Part shown: positions 28,965 to 38,485 of the stretch, piece by piece
Layout: each line of letters begins with the position of its first letter
How positions within the stretch are numbered: position 1 is the first letter of the stretch
Source: Foetidibacter luteolus
GTDB lineage: Bacteria; Bacteroidota; Bacteroidia; Chitinophagales; Chitinophagaceae
NCBI RefSeq assembly: GCF_009650435.1
Contig: NZ_VVIP01000013.1
Coordinates: forward strand, 134,771 to 198,770
Length of the DNA stretch: 64,000 nt
Direction: 5' to 3'
The notes under the pieces: model-generated
The model's database searches: none
Seen by the model: the letters and a program-made list of their open reading frames with translations, nothing else
Told to the model about the DNA's origin: nothing
Position numbers and translations under genes: made by a program

Positions 28965-29071
28965 CGGGTGAGGGATTGAAGCGGATACCCCGGTGAGGCC
29001 AATGTGTGCAGGCTTTTGCGCCGGAGTATGAGCGGAAAGCCCGACCCCTTGCGATAGCTTGGGGGCACCCC
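28965..29071 (+). ncRNA. Conserved 107-bp structured element, copy A
   Basis: From GGGTGAGGGATTGAAGCGG to CCCCTTGCGATAGCTTGGGG the element matches copy B (58553-58658, minus) at most positions. A hairpin GGCTTT-CCG with CGG-AAAGCC is conserved between the copies. It lies just beyond the 3' end of mnmE and runs antisense to it. I recall similar sequences from other Bacteroidota intergenic regions, but whether it is an RNA or a DNA repeat is not shown here. Confidence 0.5.
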
Positions 29072-29115
29072 TATAAAATTTTTCCTAGTTTTTACACACA
29101 AATCAAAAATCTAAT

Positions 29116-30498
29116 TTATTTGCCGATGCAGAACTTGCTAAAGATATAGTCCAGTTGATCTTCGTTGGTTATTTCGCCTGTAATCTCGCCGAGAAAGTGG
29201 AGGCAGCGGCGTATATCAAGCGCAACAAGGTCGCCGGGAAGCTGGTTATCCAAAGCGTCTATAATTTCGTGGAGGGATTGCTGAACTTTTTCCAGAGCAC
29301 TTACATGGCGGGTATTGGTGACAAGTGTGTCATTCAGGAGAGATTTGTCCTCGACAATGAGTGAAAAAAGTTTTTCCTGCAGTACCTCGATGTTAATGTT
29401 ATGCCTGGCGGATATAAAAACAATGTTACCCAGCCCGTTAAAATCCTGTTCAAATGTGGTGCCATTATCATCAACCTTATTGCCAACCAGCAAATAGTTC
29501 TTTTGCTGGCCCTGCAGGGTTTGTACTGCCGATTGTAGTGACTGATTCGTTTCCTCCCGTACATCAAACAGGTAAAGCACCAGGTCGGCATTCCGCATTT
29601 TCTCAAGGCTTCTCTCCACTCCTATAGTTTCTATGATACCGCTTGTATGCTCTCTTATGCCTGCCGTATCTATGAGCCGGAATAAAATGCCATTAATATT
29701 GAGGGTTTCTTCAATTGTATCCCTGGTTGTACCGGCGATATCACTTACAATAGCCCTGTCTTCTTTAAGCAAAGCATTAAGAAGGGTTGACTTACCAGCA
29801 TTTGGCTTACCAATTATGGCCACCTGTACGCCATTCTTGACAACATTACCAAGCCTGAAGGACTGCAACAAAGCCGCAACCTGCAGCCCTATTTCACTCA
29901 GCAGATTGTAAAGTTTTTTACGGTCAGCAAATTCTACATCTTCCTGGGAAAAATCAAGCTCCAGCTCAATGAGTGCAGAAAATGTAATTAACTGGTCCCT
30001 CAAATTGCCCAGGATACCAGAAAAACCACCGCGCATGTTTTTCAACGCATTTTTGCTGCTGGCAGCCGTGTTACTTGCAATCAGGTCTGCTACGGCTTCG
30101 GCCTGGGTTAAATCAAGCTTGCCATTTAGAAAAGCACGTTGGGTAAATTCGCCGGGCTTTGCCAACCTTGCGCCATGCGTTGCTAATGCCTGTAATATTT
30201 GTTGCTGTATGTAAAAAGAGCCATGACAGGAAATTTCTATTACGTTTTCGCCTGTATAGGATTTAGGAGCCTTATAAAGAGAAAGCACCACTTCATCGAG
30301 TGTTTCATTTCCGCTTTTTAGTAGCCCAACATGCAAAGTGTGACCAGGCTGCTGCTGTAGATTCTTTGAAGGAAAAAGTTTGTTCACTATGGCCCAGGCA
30401 TCATTTCCACTAACACGTATTACCCCAATAGCACCTACCCCTTGCGGAGTGGCCAGTGCCGCAATAGTATCATTCCAATCCTGTAATTTTCCCAGCAT
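29116..30498 (-). CDS. mnmE: tRNA uridine-5-carboxymethylaminomethyl modification GTPase MnmE
   Basis: MnmE works with MnmG to modify wobble U34 of certain tRNAs. It has 460 residues. The N-terminal tetrahydrofolate-binding domain has IAALATPQGVGAIGVIRVSG. The inserted Ras-like GTPase domain has IIGKPNAGKSTLLNALLKED, IVSDIAGTTRDTIEE and LIDTAGIREHTSG. The C-terminus is FCIGK, the catalytic-type motif of MnmE. It has its own promoter. Confidence 0.97.
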   Translation of the reverse strand: MLGKLQDWNDTIAALATPQGVGAIGVIRVSGNDAWAIVNKLFPSKNLQQQPGHTLHVGLLKSGNETLDEVVLSLYKAPKSYTGENVIEISCHGSFYIQQQILQALATHGARLAKPGEFTQRAFLNGKLDLTQAEAVADLIASNTAASSKNALKNMRGGFSGILGNLRDQLITFSALIELELDFSQEDVEFADRKKLYNLLSEIGLQVAALLQSFRLGNVVKNGVQVAIIGKPNAGKSTLLNALLKEDRAIVSDIAGTTRDTIEETLNINGILFRLIDTAGIREHTSGIIETIGVERSLEKMRNADLVLYLFDVREETNQSLQSAVQTLQGQQKNYLLVGNKVDDNGTTFEQDFNGLGNIVFISARHNINIEVLQEKLFSLIVEDKSLLNDTLVTNTRHVSALEKVQQSLHEIIDALDNQLPGDLVALDIRRCLHFLGEITGEITNEDQLDYIFSKFCIGK

Positions 30499-30538
30499 AT
30501 TTTATGTTTAAAGAATCGGTTTGGACAACTCGATCCTG

Positions 30539-30571
30539 CGAAATTAGGGTTGAGGTACCGCTCTCCACAAA
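30539..30571 (-). promoter_or_regulatory. Promoter of mnmE
   Basis: On the minus strand, TTTG (30568-30571), a 21-base spacer and TAATTTCG (30539-30546) fit the consensus with one mismatch. It lies between the tonB terminator and mnmE. Confidence 0.5.
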
Positions 30572-30634
30572 TTTTACTTATGGCCTACCCAGTTTCATTA
30601 TCAAACTAATTCCCCAAAACCAAATATAAAAAAG

Positions 30635-30668
30635 AAGAGGCTGTTTCGTTTGATTGAAACAGCCTCTT
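30635..30668 (-). terminator. Terminator of the Ton operon
   Basis: There is a perfect 13-bp stem AAGAGGCTGTTTC/GAAACAGCCTCTT with an 8-base loop. It is flanked by A-runs and T-runs, so it works on either strand. It lies 26 bases after the tonB stop. Confidence 0.88.
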
Positions 30669-30693
30669 TTATGAAAGGAAAACCTTTGTTTTA

Positions 30694-31530
30694 TTAGCCT
30701 TCAGATACTTCGAAGGTAACGCTTTGCTTTTGACGGTAAATTACACTCCTTCCGTTTTGAACGGCAGGTATCCACTTAGGACCTCTTTTGATTACACGCA
30801 CTGCTTCATCTGCTGTGCCATAACCAGGATCGTTGTCGGCTTTTACTTCTGAGATGTTGCCATCCTTATCAACAAGGAAAGAAACCACTACAGTAAGACG
30901 GCCGGGAGGCGCACCATTTTCTACGGGAACATCTGCACGAAGGTTACGTTGAAGATATTTAGTCCATGCTTCAGGTCCACCCGGGAATTTGGCTTGAATC
31001 TGTACAGTTTTAAACTCTTTGTCGTAGTCTTCTTCCTGCACTTTAGGCGCTTCAACAACGCCTGTGCCTTTTTCTTCAACCGGAGGAGCAATTACATCTG
31101 ACTTGATACCTTCCTGGTTAATGGCGCCAATTTTGGTATCTTCCAGTTGCTCCTGCTCTTTAATTTCCTCTTCAGGTTTTACCTCTTCATCCTTTACAAT
31201 TTTGGGAGGAGTGAATTTGGTGATCTCAATTTTTGGAGGTTCTACTTTAGGCGGAGGCGGAGGTGGTATTTCAGGCTTTTTTTCTTCCTGCTGTTTTACA
31301 TCAGTAAGCTCTACGTCCTGAACAATCATTTCCTGCTTTTTTTCCTTGCCTGCAGAGTTAGCTATCACCGCTCCAATAAATAACAGGATACAAATTCCTA
31401 TCATTGTCAGCAATGCCGTAAGGATACGCTTGTTGTAGGTTCTCCGCAATTCGTAGGCGCCGTATTCTTTGTTCCTACCCTCGAAAATAAGATCGAGGAT
31501 ATCGGCGCTCATTATTTTATTTACATCCAT
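30694..31530 (-). CDS. tonB: Energy transducer TonB
   Basis: TonB passes energy from the ExbB-ExbD motor to outer-membrane receptors. It has 278 residues. One transmembrane segment is at about 35-58 (ILTALLTMIGICILLFIGAVIA). A periplasmic Pro/Lys/Glu-rich spacer (KKPEIPPPPPPKVEPPKIEITKFTPPK) follows. The C-terminal TonB fold ends in GRSVIYRQKQSVTFEV. It is the last gene of the operon exbB-exbD-exbD-tonB. The SusC receptor at 59406 is a plausible client of such a system. Confidence 0.94.
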   Translation of the reverse strand: MDVNKIMSADILDLIFEGRNKEYGAYELRRTYNKRILTALLTMIGICILLFIGAVIANSAGKEKKQEMIVQDVELTDVKQQEEKKPEIPPPPPPKVEPPKIEITKFTPPKIVKDEEVKPEEEIKEQEQLEDTKIGAINQEGIKSDVIAPPVEEKGTGVVEAPKVQEEDYDKEFKTVQIQAKFPGGPEAWTKYLQRNLRADVPVENGAPPGRLTVVVSFLVDKDGNISEVKADNDPGYGTADEAVRVIKRGPKWIPAVQNGRSVIYRQKQSVTFEVSEG

Positions 31531-31583
31531 AGTAAGAATGTTTTAGTTTGTTAGATGCAAAGGCTGCATAATTCCACAAAAGA

Positions 31584-32126
31584 TTACGAACCTGCGCTTG
31601 CATCGGATGCTTTTACCAATTGGGCCTCACCTTCGGAAATATCAACCAACGCATACTTTTTAACAACATTAATACTCATTTCATCCAGAATATCAATGAT
31701 GTTTTTGTAAGTAGATTGATCGCCAGGCTTTATCACAACAACAAAGTCTTTCTCATCCGTGCTTCTCTTTTTATTGATAATCACATCGCGGATGTCTTTG
31801 AAGTTGGAAGATTTAAAATTGGCTCCGGCAGGATCCAAAATACCCTCATAATAGTAAACGTGATTCTTATCGCCTAACATGATTGTTAAGGCACCCGATT
31901 CCTTGGCTTTGTTTTGTTCCTCCGGTTTATCAGTATCTTTTGGAAGGAACAACTTCATAGCCGTTGGCTGGCTCATTGTTGTTGTAAAAATGAAAAAAGT
32001 AATCAAGAGGAACCCCAGATCCACCATTGGAGTAAGGTCAACCCTTGTTGACATTTTTTTCCCTTTTTTAACGCCCGGGCCTTTTTTATGTCCACCGCCC
32101 TGCGACGAGGTATCCATTTCTGCCAT
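31584..32126 (-). CDS. exbD: Biopolymer transport protein ExbD (second copy)
   Basis: This proton-channel subunit of the Ton motor has 180 residues. The single N-terminal transmembrane helix carries the essential Asp (VDLTPMVDLGFLLITFFIFTTTM). The periplasmic part has VVVIKPGDQSTYKNIIDILDEM, typical of ExbD/TolR. It overlaps neither neighbour; 37 bases separate it from the other exbD. Confidence 0.94.
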   Translation of the reverse strand: MAEMDTSSQGGGHKKGPGVKKGKKMSTRVDLTPMVDLGFLLITFFIFTTTMSQPTAMKLFLPKDTDKPEEQNKAKESGALTIMLGDKNHVYYYEGILDPAGANFKSSNFKDIRDVIINKKRSTDEKDFVVVIKPGDQSTYKNIIDILDEMSINVVKKYALVDISEGEAQLVKASDASAGS

Positions 32127-32163
32127 GGCAAAAAGATTTTAGGTTATAAATAATTTTTAAACA

Positions 32164-32832
32164 TCAAAGGTCTTCCTGCTTAACACCTTTCATATTAGCC
32201 TTCCAGAGATCGGTACCTGACGGAACACTTTCCGGGTTAGTAACCATCTGAAACTTCATCAGGTCGTTCTTTTTGAAAGCAGTAATAATGTTCTTAAATG
32301 CAGGATACTTGGCTACATTATCACCTTTAAGTAACAAGTTAGGCTTGGTACCAGCATACACTTCCGCTACGGCACGCATCCAGTCAATCATTTGATTGTT
32401 GGTGCTATCCTGAACCGGAATACCTGGCAATTTCGCATTCATCTGTTCTGTAGGCAACTTTGCCTGACCGGCAAGTTGGGTAAATGGAACACCGATAAAA
32501 GGCGCTTTTACCAAAGCCTTTATTTCAGCATCCGTTAACCCCAAACCTTTAGAATTGTTAATAGACTGAAGAATTTGTTCTTTTTTGTCCTTGTCGGCTG
32601 CTCCGTCTCCCGTTGAGATAAAGACTTTCCCTTCGTTATTCAGGGAAATCATAACAATATCTTTTTCAGGAGCCACTTTAGCTGCTACCGAGTTAGGTGT
32701 ATTTACCGGCACAGCTTCAGAAGGTTTGAATTTTGTTGTAAGGATAAAAAATGACAGCAGAAGAAATGCAACATCGCACATGGCCGTCATATCAATGTTC
32801 GTGCTCTTTCGGGCAATTTTAGGTCTGCTCAT
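32164..32832 (-). CDS. exbD: Biopolymer transport protein ExbD (first copy, longer periplasmic part)
   Basis: This 222-residue ExbD has the membrane Asp in NIDMTAMCDVAFLLLSFFILTT. Its periplasmic domain is longer than in the second copy, with an extra section around residues 85-145. Two different ExbD proteins next to a single ExbB are common in Bacteroidota, and they may form a mixed dimer in the motor. Confidence 0.93.
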   Translation of the reverse strand: MSRPKIARKSTNIDMTAMCDVAFLLLSFFILTTKFKPSEAVPVNTPNSVAAKVAPEKDIVMISLNNEGKVFISTGDGAADKDKKEQILQSINNSKGLGLTDAEIKALVKAPFIGVPFTQLAGQAKLPTEQMNAKLPGIPVQDSTNNQMIDWMRAVAEVYAGTKPNLLLKGDNVAKYPAFKNIITAFKKNDLMKFQMVTNPESVPSGTDLWKANMKGVKQEDL

Positions 32833-32887
32833 TGCTAAAATTTAAATTATTACAAATAAGATGCACTTACGTGAGTAATCCACAAAA

Positions 32888-33754
32888 TTACTTGTAATTA
32901 GCAGCAAAGCTCTGTGTTAGAGTAAAACCAGACTCATCAATGCCAAAAGTGATACCATCAATCTTTGTAGTAAACACGTTATAACATATAATCGCAATGG
33001 CGGATGTACCGATACCTAATGCCGTATTATACAGGGCCTCAGAAATACCTTTAGACAACTCAGCAGCGGCTTCGCCACCACCACTTTCACCAAGGGCAGA
33101 GAACGATTTAATCATACCTAATACCGTTCCTAACAGACCAAGCAAAGTTGCAACAGAAGCGATGGTAGAAAGAAACACCAGGTTTTTTTCCAGCATAGGT
33201 AATTCAAGAGCCGTCGCTTCTTCAATTTCCTTCTGAATGCTTAATACCTTTTGCTCAGTATCCAGTTCAGTATTTGTAATCATTTCTTTGTACTTGCGCA
33301 GGCCGGCTTTCATTACATTACCAACAGAACCTTTTTGCTTATCGCACTCAGCTAAAGCTTTGTCAACATCTTTGTTTGCCAGGTGAAACTGAACTTTACG
33401 GATAAACTCAGCAATATTTCCTGTTCCTGAAGCTTTAGAAACAGTTAATAACCTTTCAATCACGAATGTGATTACAGTTAAAAAAGAACCGATAAGGATA
33501 GGTACAATTATACCACCTTCATACATTTTTGGTAACCCACCTTTAGGGCCTTTGTGGTCTGGCCAAAATCCACCTTTGGGATCAGGATTCGTAAAGTTGC
33601 TGTCGGCACCCAGTACAAAACGCCAGATAATAAACCCAAGCACAATGCAGGCAATGGGGGCAATCAATGAAATCGCGTTACTCTTTCTTTTTGGCTGTAC
33701 GGATGTAATACTCTTGGCGGCTGCTGCTGTAGCAGTTGGTTTTGTCTCTGCCAT
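32888..33754 (-). CDS. exbB: MotA/TolQ/ExbB proton channel protein ExbB
   Basis: This 288-residue subunit has hydrophobic segments near residues 28-48, 83-103, 192-215 and 240-260. The core SIQKEIEEATALELPMLEKNLVFLSTIASVATLLGLLGTVLGMIKSF matches the family, and GISEALYNTALGIGTSAIAIICYNVF follows. It is the first gene of the operon. No consensus promoter was clear upstream. Confidence 0.94.
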   Translation of the reverse strand: MAETKPTATAAAAKSITSVQPKRKSNAISLIAPIACIVLGFIIWRFVLGADSNFTNPDPKGGFWPDHKGPKGGLPKMYEGGIIVPILIGSFLTVITFVIERLLTVSKASGTGNIAEFIRKVQFHLANKDVDKALAECDKQKGSVGNVMKAGLRKYKEMITNTELDTEQKVLSIQKEIEEATALELPMLEKNLVFLSTIASVATLLGLLGTVLGMIKSFSALGESGGGEAAAELSKGISEALYNTALGIGTSAIAIICYNVFTTKIDGITFGIDESGFTLTQSFAANYK

Positions 33755-34236
33755 GATGCGATGATTTTAATTTTTAAATAAAACAATGGTTTAAAAAAAT
33801 GTTTGGCAATTCTAAGGAAAAATCGTTTTAAATAGTCCTGATTGTTTAAGAAAATTTTAAATAAGTGTTCTAAAGTAGAAATTTTTATTCAAAGCAAGCA
33901 CTATCCTTTATTTTTTTATTACGATTTCCAGTAAAACTGTATTGGTTACAAGCTATTAGCCGGGTTATTCTAAAAGACTTAGCAAAACGCATTTTGAACC
34001 AGTGCTACCCGGGCTTAGCATGCAAAAAAGCATTAAATTACCCCCTTATAACAAACCTATTACCCTGGCTTGTTTAACAGAAGTCAATTGAGTCTGTGTT
34101 GGCGTATGATGTTCAAGGTAAGTACTGCAGTTGAAGTGTGCGACGCAACGAAGCTTCATAGTAATTCCATAGCTGGGCTCATAAAAAAAGCAACTAAAGA
34201 CGGAATGATAAATAAATACACGAAAATGCCTTGTAC
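33755..34236. other. 482-base gap between exbB and the M20 peptidase gene
   Basis: The gap between divergent genes is AT-rich and holds repeat copy 8. The operon promoter should lie in 33755-33860, but no full match to the consensus is visible. Apart from the repeat I see nothing that looks like a gene. Confidence 0.5.
34131..34188 (-). repeat. 77-bp interspersed repeat, copy 8 (subfamily A)
   Basis: GTTGAAGTGTGCGACGCAAC, GAAGCTTCATAGTAATTCC and TAGCTGGGCTCATAAAAAAA. The core has GTGTGC instead of GAGTGC, as in copy 14. It ends 48 bases before the M20 start codon. Confidence 0.8.
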
Positions 34237-35673
34237 ATGAAGAAACTTTTTTACCTGGCGGCAATTTTGGTAACTGGGTTTGTTGGCATCATCCTGATAA
34301 ATACAGCCCGGTACAGCACCCAGATACCACATACGAATGCCGACCACCTGCCCGTGTATGATAGTATCGCGGTAAACAACCTTAGCAGGGCTATACAGAT
34401 GAAAACTATATCGGAAGACAAGGGCGCAGTTTGTGACACGGCCAGCTTTGTAAACTTCAGAAATTTTCTTGATTCAAGTTACCCCCTGATCCATGCCCAA
34501 CTTGAAAAAACAATAATCAACGAGTTCAGCTACATCTATCGTTGGAAAGGTAACGACAGTTCGTTAAAGCCGTACCTGTTTCTCGCTCATTCTGATGTGG
34601 TTCCCGTTGAGCCCTCTTCTCAAAACCTATGGCATGTACCCCCATTTGCGGGAACGATAAAAGACAGTGCTGTATGGGGCCGCGGGGCAATAGATGATAA
34701 GGGAAGCCTTATTGCGCTTATGGAAGCATGTGAAGCATTACTGAAGCAAGGTTTTAAACCGCGACGTGATATTTACCTGTGTTTTGGACATGATGAAGAG
34801 TTAGGCGGTAACAATGGAGCGGCACAGATAGTAAAATGGTTTGAAAGCAAGAATATATATGCTGCCCTGGTTGCGGATGAAGGAGGAATTATTACAAAGG
34901 AAAACTTTAAAGATTTAAACCGCCCTGTTGCTTTGTTAGGAGTGGCAGAAAAAGGCCACGTCTCCTTTGAATTAACTGTTGAAAAGGAAGGTGGCCACTC
35001 GTCTATGCCGGAAAAAGAAACCGCCATTGATATTCTTTCCAGAGCGCTTACCCATCTTAGAGAAAAGCCTACACCTGTTAACATTAATGCCGCCACCAAT
35101 GCTATGCTTAACAAAATTGGCCCAGGCCTTGGCTTTACCACACGCATGGCCCTTGCCAATAGATGGGTTTTTGAAAGCATGCTTATAAAAACATTTGAAA
35201 GCTCAAAAGGCAAAAACGCTTCCATTCATACCACCATTGTACCCACTATAATAGAATCAGGAGTAAAGGAAAATGTTATCCCTTCGGTGGCAAAAGCAAC
35301 CGTTAACTGCAGAATAATGCCCGGCGAAAGCGCTGCCGGTGTATTGGCTTTTATAAAGGATGCCATTAATGACGACAGAATTAAGATTAAACAACTCCCT
35401 TTTTTCGCAGAGCCAGGTAAAACAAGCCCTATTGACGGCGTTGCTTACAAAAAAGCGGAAGCAGCGGCTTATAAACTAATGGATGATATTATTCCTGTAC
35501 CATTTCTTATGATTGGCGCTACAGACGGGCGTTACTATGACAAAATATCCGATGCGGTTATTCGATTTTTACCTGCATTAGACCCCCAGGGGTTTCATGG
35601 CATTGATGAAAAGATAACTTTTGATGACTTCAGGAGAATGATTTACTATTACCAGTTGATGATTAAGGAATAA
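34237..35673 (+). CDS. M20-family zinc carboxypeptidase (PM20D1/CPS1-like), membrane-anchored
   Basis: The 478-residue protein starts with a hydrophobic segment, MKKLFYLAAILVTGFVGIILI, which is either an anchor or an uncleaved signal. The zinc motifs of M20 peptidases are present: FLAHSDVVPV (His, Asp), VWGRGAIDDKGSL (Asp) and CFGHDEELGG (catalytic Glu). The dimerisation insert lies at about 215-330. The frame opens two codons earlier with TTG; ATG at 34237 is preferred. It is a single gene and its substrate is unknown. Confidence 0.9.
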   Translation: MKKLFYLAAILVTGFVGIILINTARYSTQIPHTNADHLPVYDSIAVNNLSRAIQMKTISEDKGAVCDTASFVNFRNFLDSSYPLIHAQLEKTIINEFSYIYRWKGNDSSLKPYLFLAHSDVVPVEPSSQNLWHVPPFAGTIKDSAVWGRGAIDDKGSLIALMEACEALLKQGFKPRRDIYLCFGHDEELGGNNGAAQIVKWFESKNIYAALVADEGGIITKENFKDLNRPVALLGVAEKGHVSFELTVEKEGGHSSMPEKETAIDILSRALTHLREKPTPVNINAATNAMLNKIGPGLGFTTRMALANRWVFESMLIKTFESSKGKNASIHTTIVPTIIESGVKENVIPSVAKATVNCRIMPGESAAGVLAFIKDAINDDRIKIKQLPFFAEPGKTSPIDGVAYKKAEAAAYKLMDDIIPVPFLMIGATDGRYYDKISDAVIRFLPALDPQGFHGIDEKITFDDFRRMIYYYQLMIKE

Positions 35674-35719
35674 TAATGAGCGCCAAGCAGTGCACTACCT
35701 GCAGCATTATTGCATTCTT

Positions 35720-36976
35720 TTATACCAGGTACCCAAACAGGTTGTCATCCTTATTCAGCTCGGTAAAATCAATGTTGTATTGCTTCATTTTACTTAACAA
35801 ATCGTCATAATCATGCCGGGACTGCAGCTCTATCCCTACCAATGCCGGGCCAGTTTCCTTATTGGTTTTTTGCATGTACTCAAAACGTGTAATATCATCC
35901 TTAGGCCCAAGCACATGATTCAAAAACTCACGCAAAGCCCCTGGCCTTTGGGCAAACCTCACCAGGAAATAATGCTTTAAACCTTCGTATTGCAGGGAAC
36001 GCTCTTTTATTTCTGGCATGCGGTCTATATCGTTGTTACTGCCGCTAACAATACAAACAACATTTTTCCCTTTTATTTGATCTGCATAGTCATCTAATGC
36101 TGCCAGGGATAACGCACCTGCCGGCTCTACTACGATAGCATCTTCATTATACAGCTTAAGAATTGTAGTGCATATCTTTCCTTCGGGCACCAGGTGCATA
36201 TCATCCAACACCTGCTGGCAAATCTGGAAAGTTAAATCACCCACACGTTTAACAGCAGCGCCATCTACAAAGCGGTCTATCTTATCAAGCGTTACCGGAT
36301 GACCGGCTTTTCTTGCCTCGAGCATACTGGGGGCACCTTCAGGTTCAAGGCCGATAACTTTTGTTTGTGGTGACACTTCTTTAAAATAGCTACCAACGCC
36401 CGATACCAAACCGCCACCACCAACGGGAACAAACAGATAATCTATATTGTTCAGGTCTTCAAGAATTTCAACAGCAACGGTTGACTGCCCCTCAATAATC
36501 TTATAGTCATCAAAGGGCGGAATAAACGTCATACCATGCTCATCAGTGTACTGTTTTGCAGCAATAGCACAGTCATCAAACGTATCGCCAGTAAGAATTA
36601 TTTCTATATTCTCCTCTCCAAACATTTTTGTTTGCGTAACCTTTTGCCTGGGCGTTATTATAGGCATAAACACCACGCCCTTAATACCCAGTTTTTTGCA
36701 ACTGTATGCAAAGCCTTGCGCATGGTTACCGGCGCTTGCGCAAACCACACCATTCTGCAATTTTTCCTGTGGCAATGTGCTTATCATGTTATATGCACCA
36801 CGCAGCTTGTAAGAACGAACGATTTGCAGATCTTCCCTTTTTAAGTAAATGCTGGCGTTATACCTGCGTGATAAATTAAGGTTAAGCTGTAACGGGGTGC
36901 GGTTAACTATTTTGCCCAGGCGTTTTTTTGCTTCCTCAAAATTTAAAGGGAAAGAAATATTTGATTGTGTGCTCAT
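35720..36976 (-). CDS. ilvA: Threonine ammonia-lyase, biosynthetic
   Basis: This PLP enzyme converts threonine to 2-oxobutanoate, the first step to isoleucine. It has 418 residues. The PLP lysine is in YLKREDLQIVRSYKLRGAYNMI, and GGGGLVSGVGSYFK is the glycine-rich phosphate site. The C-terminal part from about residue 330 is a single ACT-like regulatory domain; E. coli IlvA has two. It is the last gene of the ilv block. A terminator-like hairpin behind ilvC may insulate it. Confidence 0.94.
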   Translation of the reverse strand: MSTQSNISFPLNFEEAKKRLGKIVNRTPLQLNLNLSRRYNASIYLKREDLQIVRSYKLRGAYNMISTLPQEKLQNGVVCASAGNHAQGFAYSCKKLGIKGVVFMPIITPRQKVTQTKMFGEENIEIILTGDTFDDCAIAAKQYTDEHGMTFIPPFDDYKIIEGQSTVAVEILEDLNNIDYLFVPVGGGGLVSGVGSYFKEVSPQTKVIGLEPEGAPSMLEARKAGHPVTLDKIDRFVDGAAVKRVGDLTFQICQQVLDDMHLVPEGKICTTILKLYNEDAIVVEPAGALSLAALDDYADQIKGKNVVCIVSGSNNDIDRMPEIKERSLQYEGLKHYFLVRFAQRPGALREFLNHVLGPKDDITRFEYMQKTNKETGPALVGIELQSRHDYDDLLSKMKQYNIDFTELNKDDNLFGYLV

Positions 36977-37125
36977 AAATTAATACTTAGGCAAAGCAAA
37001 TTGACAACCAATGAATCCGATTGCCAGCCCACTTCGTTCATCTATTTCGGTGCCGGTGAAACTGCTTCGCCGGTTTGCTGCGCAGTAATGCCCCCTGAAA
37101 ATGTATAGCAGGTATCCAAAAAATA

Positions 37126-37158
37126 GAAACCTATAAAACAGCAAGCTTTATAGGTTTC
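37126..37158 (-). terminator. Hairpin behind ilvC
   Basis: There is a perfect 12-bp stem GAAACCTATAAA/TTTATAGGTTTC with a 9-base loop and a short TATTTTTT tail on the minus strand. It begins 33 bases after the ilvC stop. The 214-base gap to ilvA has no other clear signal. Confidence 0.75.
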
Positions 37159-37190
37159 CGAAAAGTATAAAATCAGTCTAATAATGCAAC

Positions 37191-38240
37191 CTACTTCTGA
37201 TTTTCAGGACGCAGGGAACGTACCGTTTTGCCGGCCTGCCACATTTCACTATCACGAAGCTCTGCCAGTTCTGCTTCCAGTTTTACCCTGTAATCGGATT
37301 TGCTGTTGCTGTCAATAGAACGCTGTGATTCTTTACCGGCAGCAACACTTTCGTACAGTTCATTAAACACAGGCTGTGTAGCGTCTTTAAACTTCTTCCA
37401 CCAGTCAAGTGCACCACGCTGCGCAGTGGTTGAACAGTTGGCATACATCCAGTCCATACCGTTTTCTGCAACCAGCGGCATTAACGACTGTGTAAGCTCT
37501 TCTACAGTTTCGTTGAAGGCTTCAGAAGGTGTATGGCCTTTACTGCGTAACACTTCGTATTGTGCAGCGAAAATACCCTGTATAGCGCCCATCAAAGTGC
37601 CACGCTCACCGGTTAAATCGCTGTAAACTTCTTTTTTGAAATCTGTTTCAAACAGGTAACCACTGCCAACTGCTATACCCAATGCAACTACACGCTCTTT
37701 TGCTTTACCTGTTGCATCCTGGAAGATAGCATAGCTACTGTTAAGGCCGCGGCCCTGCAGGAACATGCGGCGTAATGAGGTACCGCTACCTTTTGGCGCC
37801 ACTAAAAACACATCCACATCTTTCGGAGGAATGATACCGGTTTGTTCGTTAAACGTAATGCCAAAACCATGAGAAAAATACAATGCTTTACCCGCTGTTA
37901 AATGCTTTTTCACCGTTGGCCACAATTCAATTTGTGCGGCATCGCTTAAAAGGTAGCAAATAATAGTGCCACGCTCCAACGCTTCCTCAATTTCAAAAAG
38001 CGTTTCGCCAGGAACGAAACCATCGGCTATGGCTTTGTCCCAGGTTTTTGAGTTCTTGCGCTGGCCAACAATGACGTTGATACCGTTATCGCGTTGGTTT
38101 AATGCCTGGCCGGGGCCCTGCACACCATAACCAATCACTGCCACAGTTTCATTCTTTAAAATTTCCTGTGCTTTGCTTAATGGAAATTCTTCGCGGGTAA
38201 CTACATTTTCTTCTACTCCGCCGAAATTTAACTTTGCCAT
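37191..38240 (-). CDS. ilvC: Ketol-acid reductoisomerase
   Basis: This NADPH- and Mg-dependent enzyme is the second common step of valine and isoleucine synthesis. It has 349 residues. The Rossmann motif is VAVIGYGVQGPGQALNQRDNG. Next come the cofactor loop VGQRKNSKTW and the catalytic domain with FETDFKKEVYSDLTGERGTLMG, which supplies the metal-binding Asp and Glu. The next ilv gene upstream, ilvN, lies 466 bases away across a repeat-filled gap. Confidence 0.95.
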   Translation of the reverse strand: MAKLNFGGVEENVVTREEFPLSKAQEILKNETVAVIGYGVQGPGQALNQRDNGINVIVGQRKNSKTWDKAIADGFVPGETLFEIEEALERGTIICYLLSDAAQIELWPTVKKHLTAGKALYFSHGFGITFNEQTGIIPPKDVDVFLVAPKGSGTSLRRMFLQGRGLNSSYAIFQDATGKAKERVVALGIAVGSGYLFETDFKKEVYSDLTGERGTLMGAIQGIFAAQYEVLRSKGHTPSEAFNETVEELTQSLMPLVAENGMDWMYANCSTTAQRGALDWWKKFKDATQPVFNELYESVAAGKESQRSIDSNSKSDYRVKLEAELAELRDSEMWQAGKTVRSLRPENQK

Positions 38241-38304
38241 TTTTGTTTATTTGTGTTGAATTTTAAATGATGAGTCTTGAATAAAATTTTCTTTTTCATT
38301 CAAG

Positions 38305-38351
38305 TATTTTTAACCAGGATTTATGTGATTTTTTCTGATTCTACTGATTGC
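38305..38351 (+). repeat. CTGATT-word direct repeat, left unit
   Basis: TATTTTTAACCAGGATTTAT, GTGATTTTTTCTGATTCTAC and TGATTGC. It resembles 38486-38536 in the same orientation at roughly three of four positions. The two units bracket repeat copy 9. Confidence 0.55.
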
Positions 38352-38406
38352 TCTATCTATTGAATTCTAAAATAAATGATGAATTAAATCGTCGTTAGTT
38401 CAATCA

Positions 38407-38484
38407 TTTTTATGAGCCCGGCGGCAGCACTACTATGAGGCTTTTCTTGCGTCGCACTCTTGTACGTTTTGTTCTCTACTCAGC
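38407..38484 (+). repeat. 77-bp interspersed repeat, copy 9 (subfamily A, full length)
   Basis: TTTTTATGAGCCCGGCGGCA, GCACTACTATGAGGCTTTTC, TTGCGTCGCACTCTTGTACG and TTTTGTTCTCTACTCAG. It is complete at both ends and is nearly identical in its core to copy 13. Confidence 0.85.
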
Positions 38485-38485
38485 T

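Noticed and set aside
28920..29100. Suspected tRNA or other known structural RNA behind mnmE
   Set aside because: No cloverleaf or CCA-type end can be drawn. The sequence matches the second copy at 58553 and is described as an unnamed element instead.
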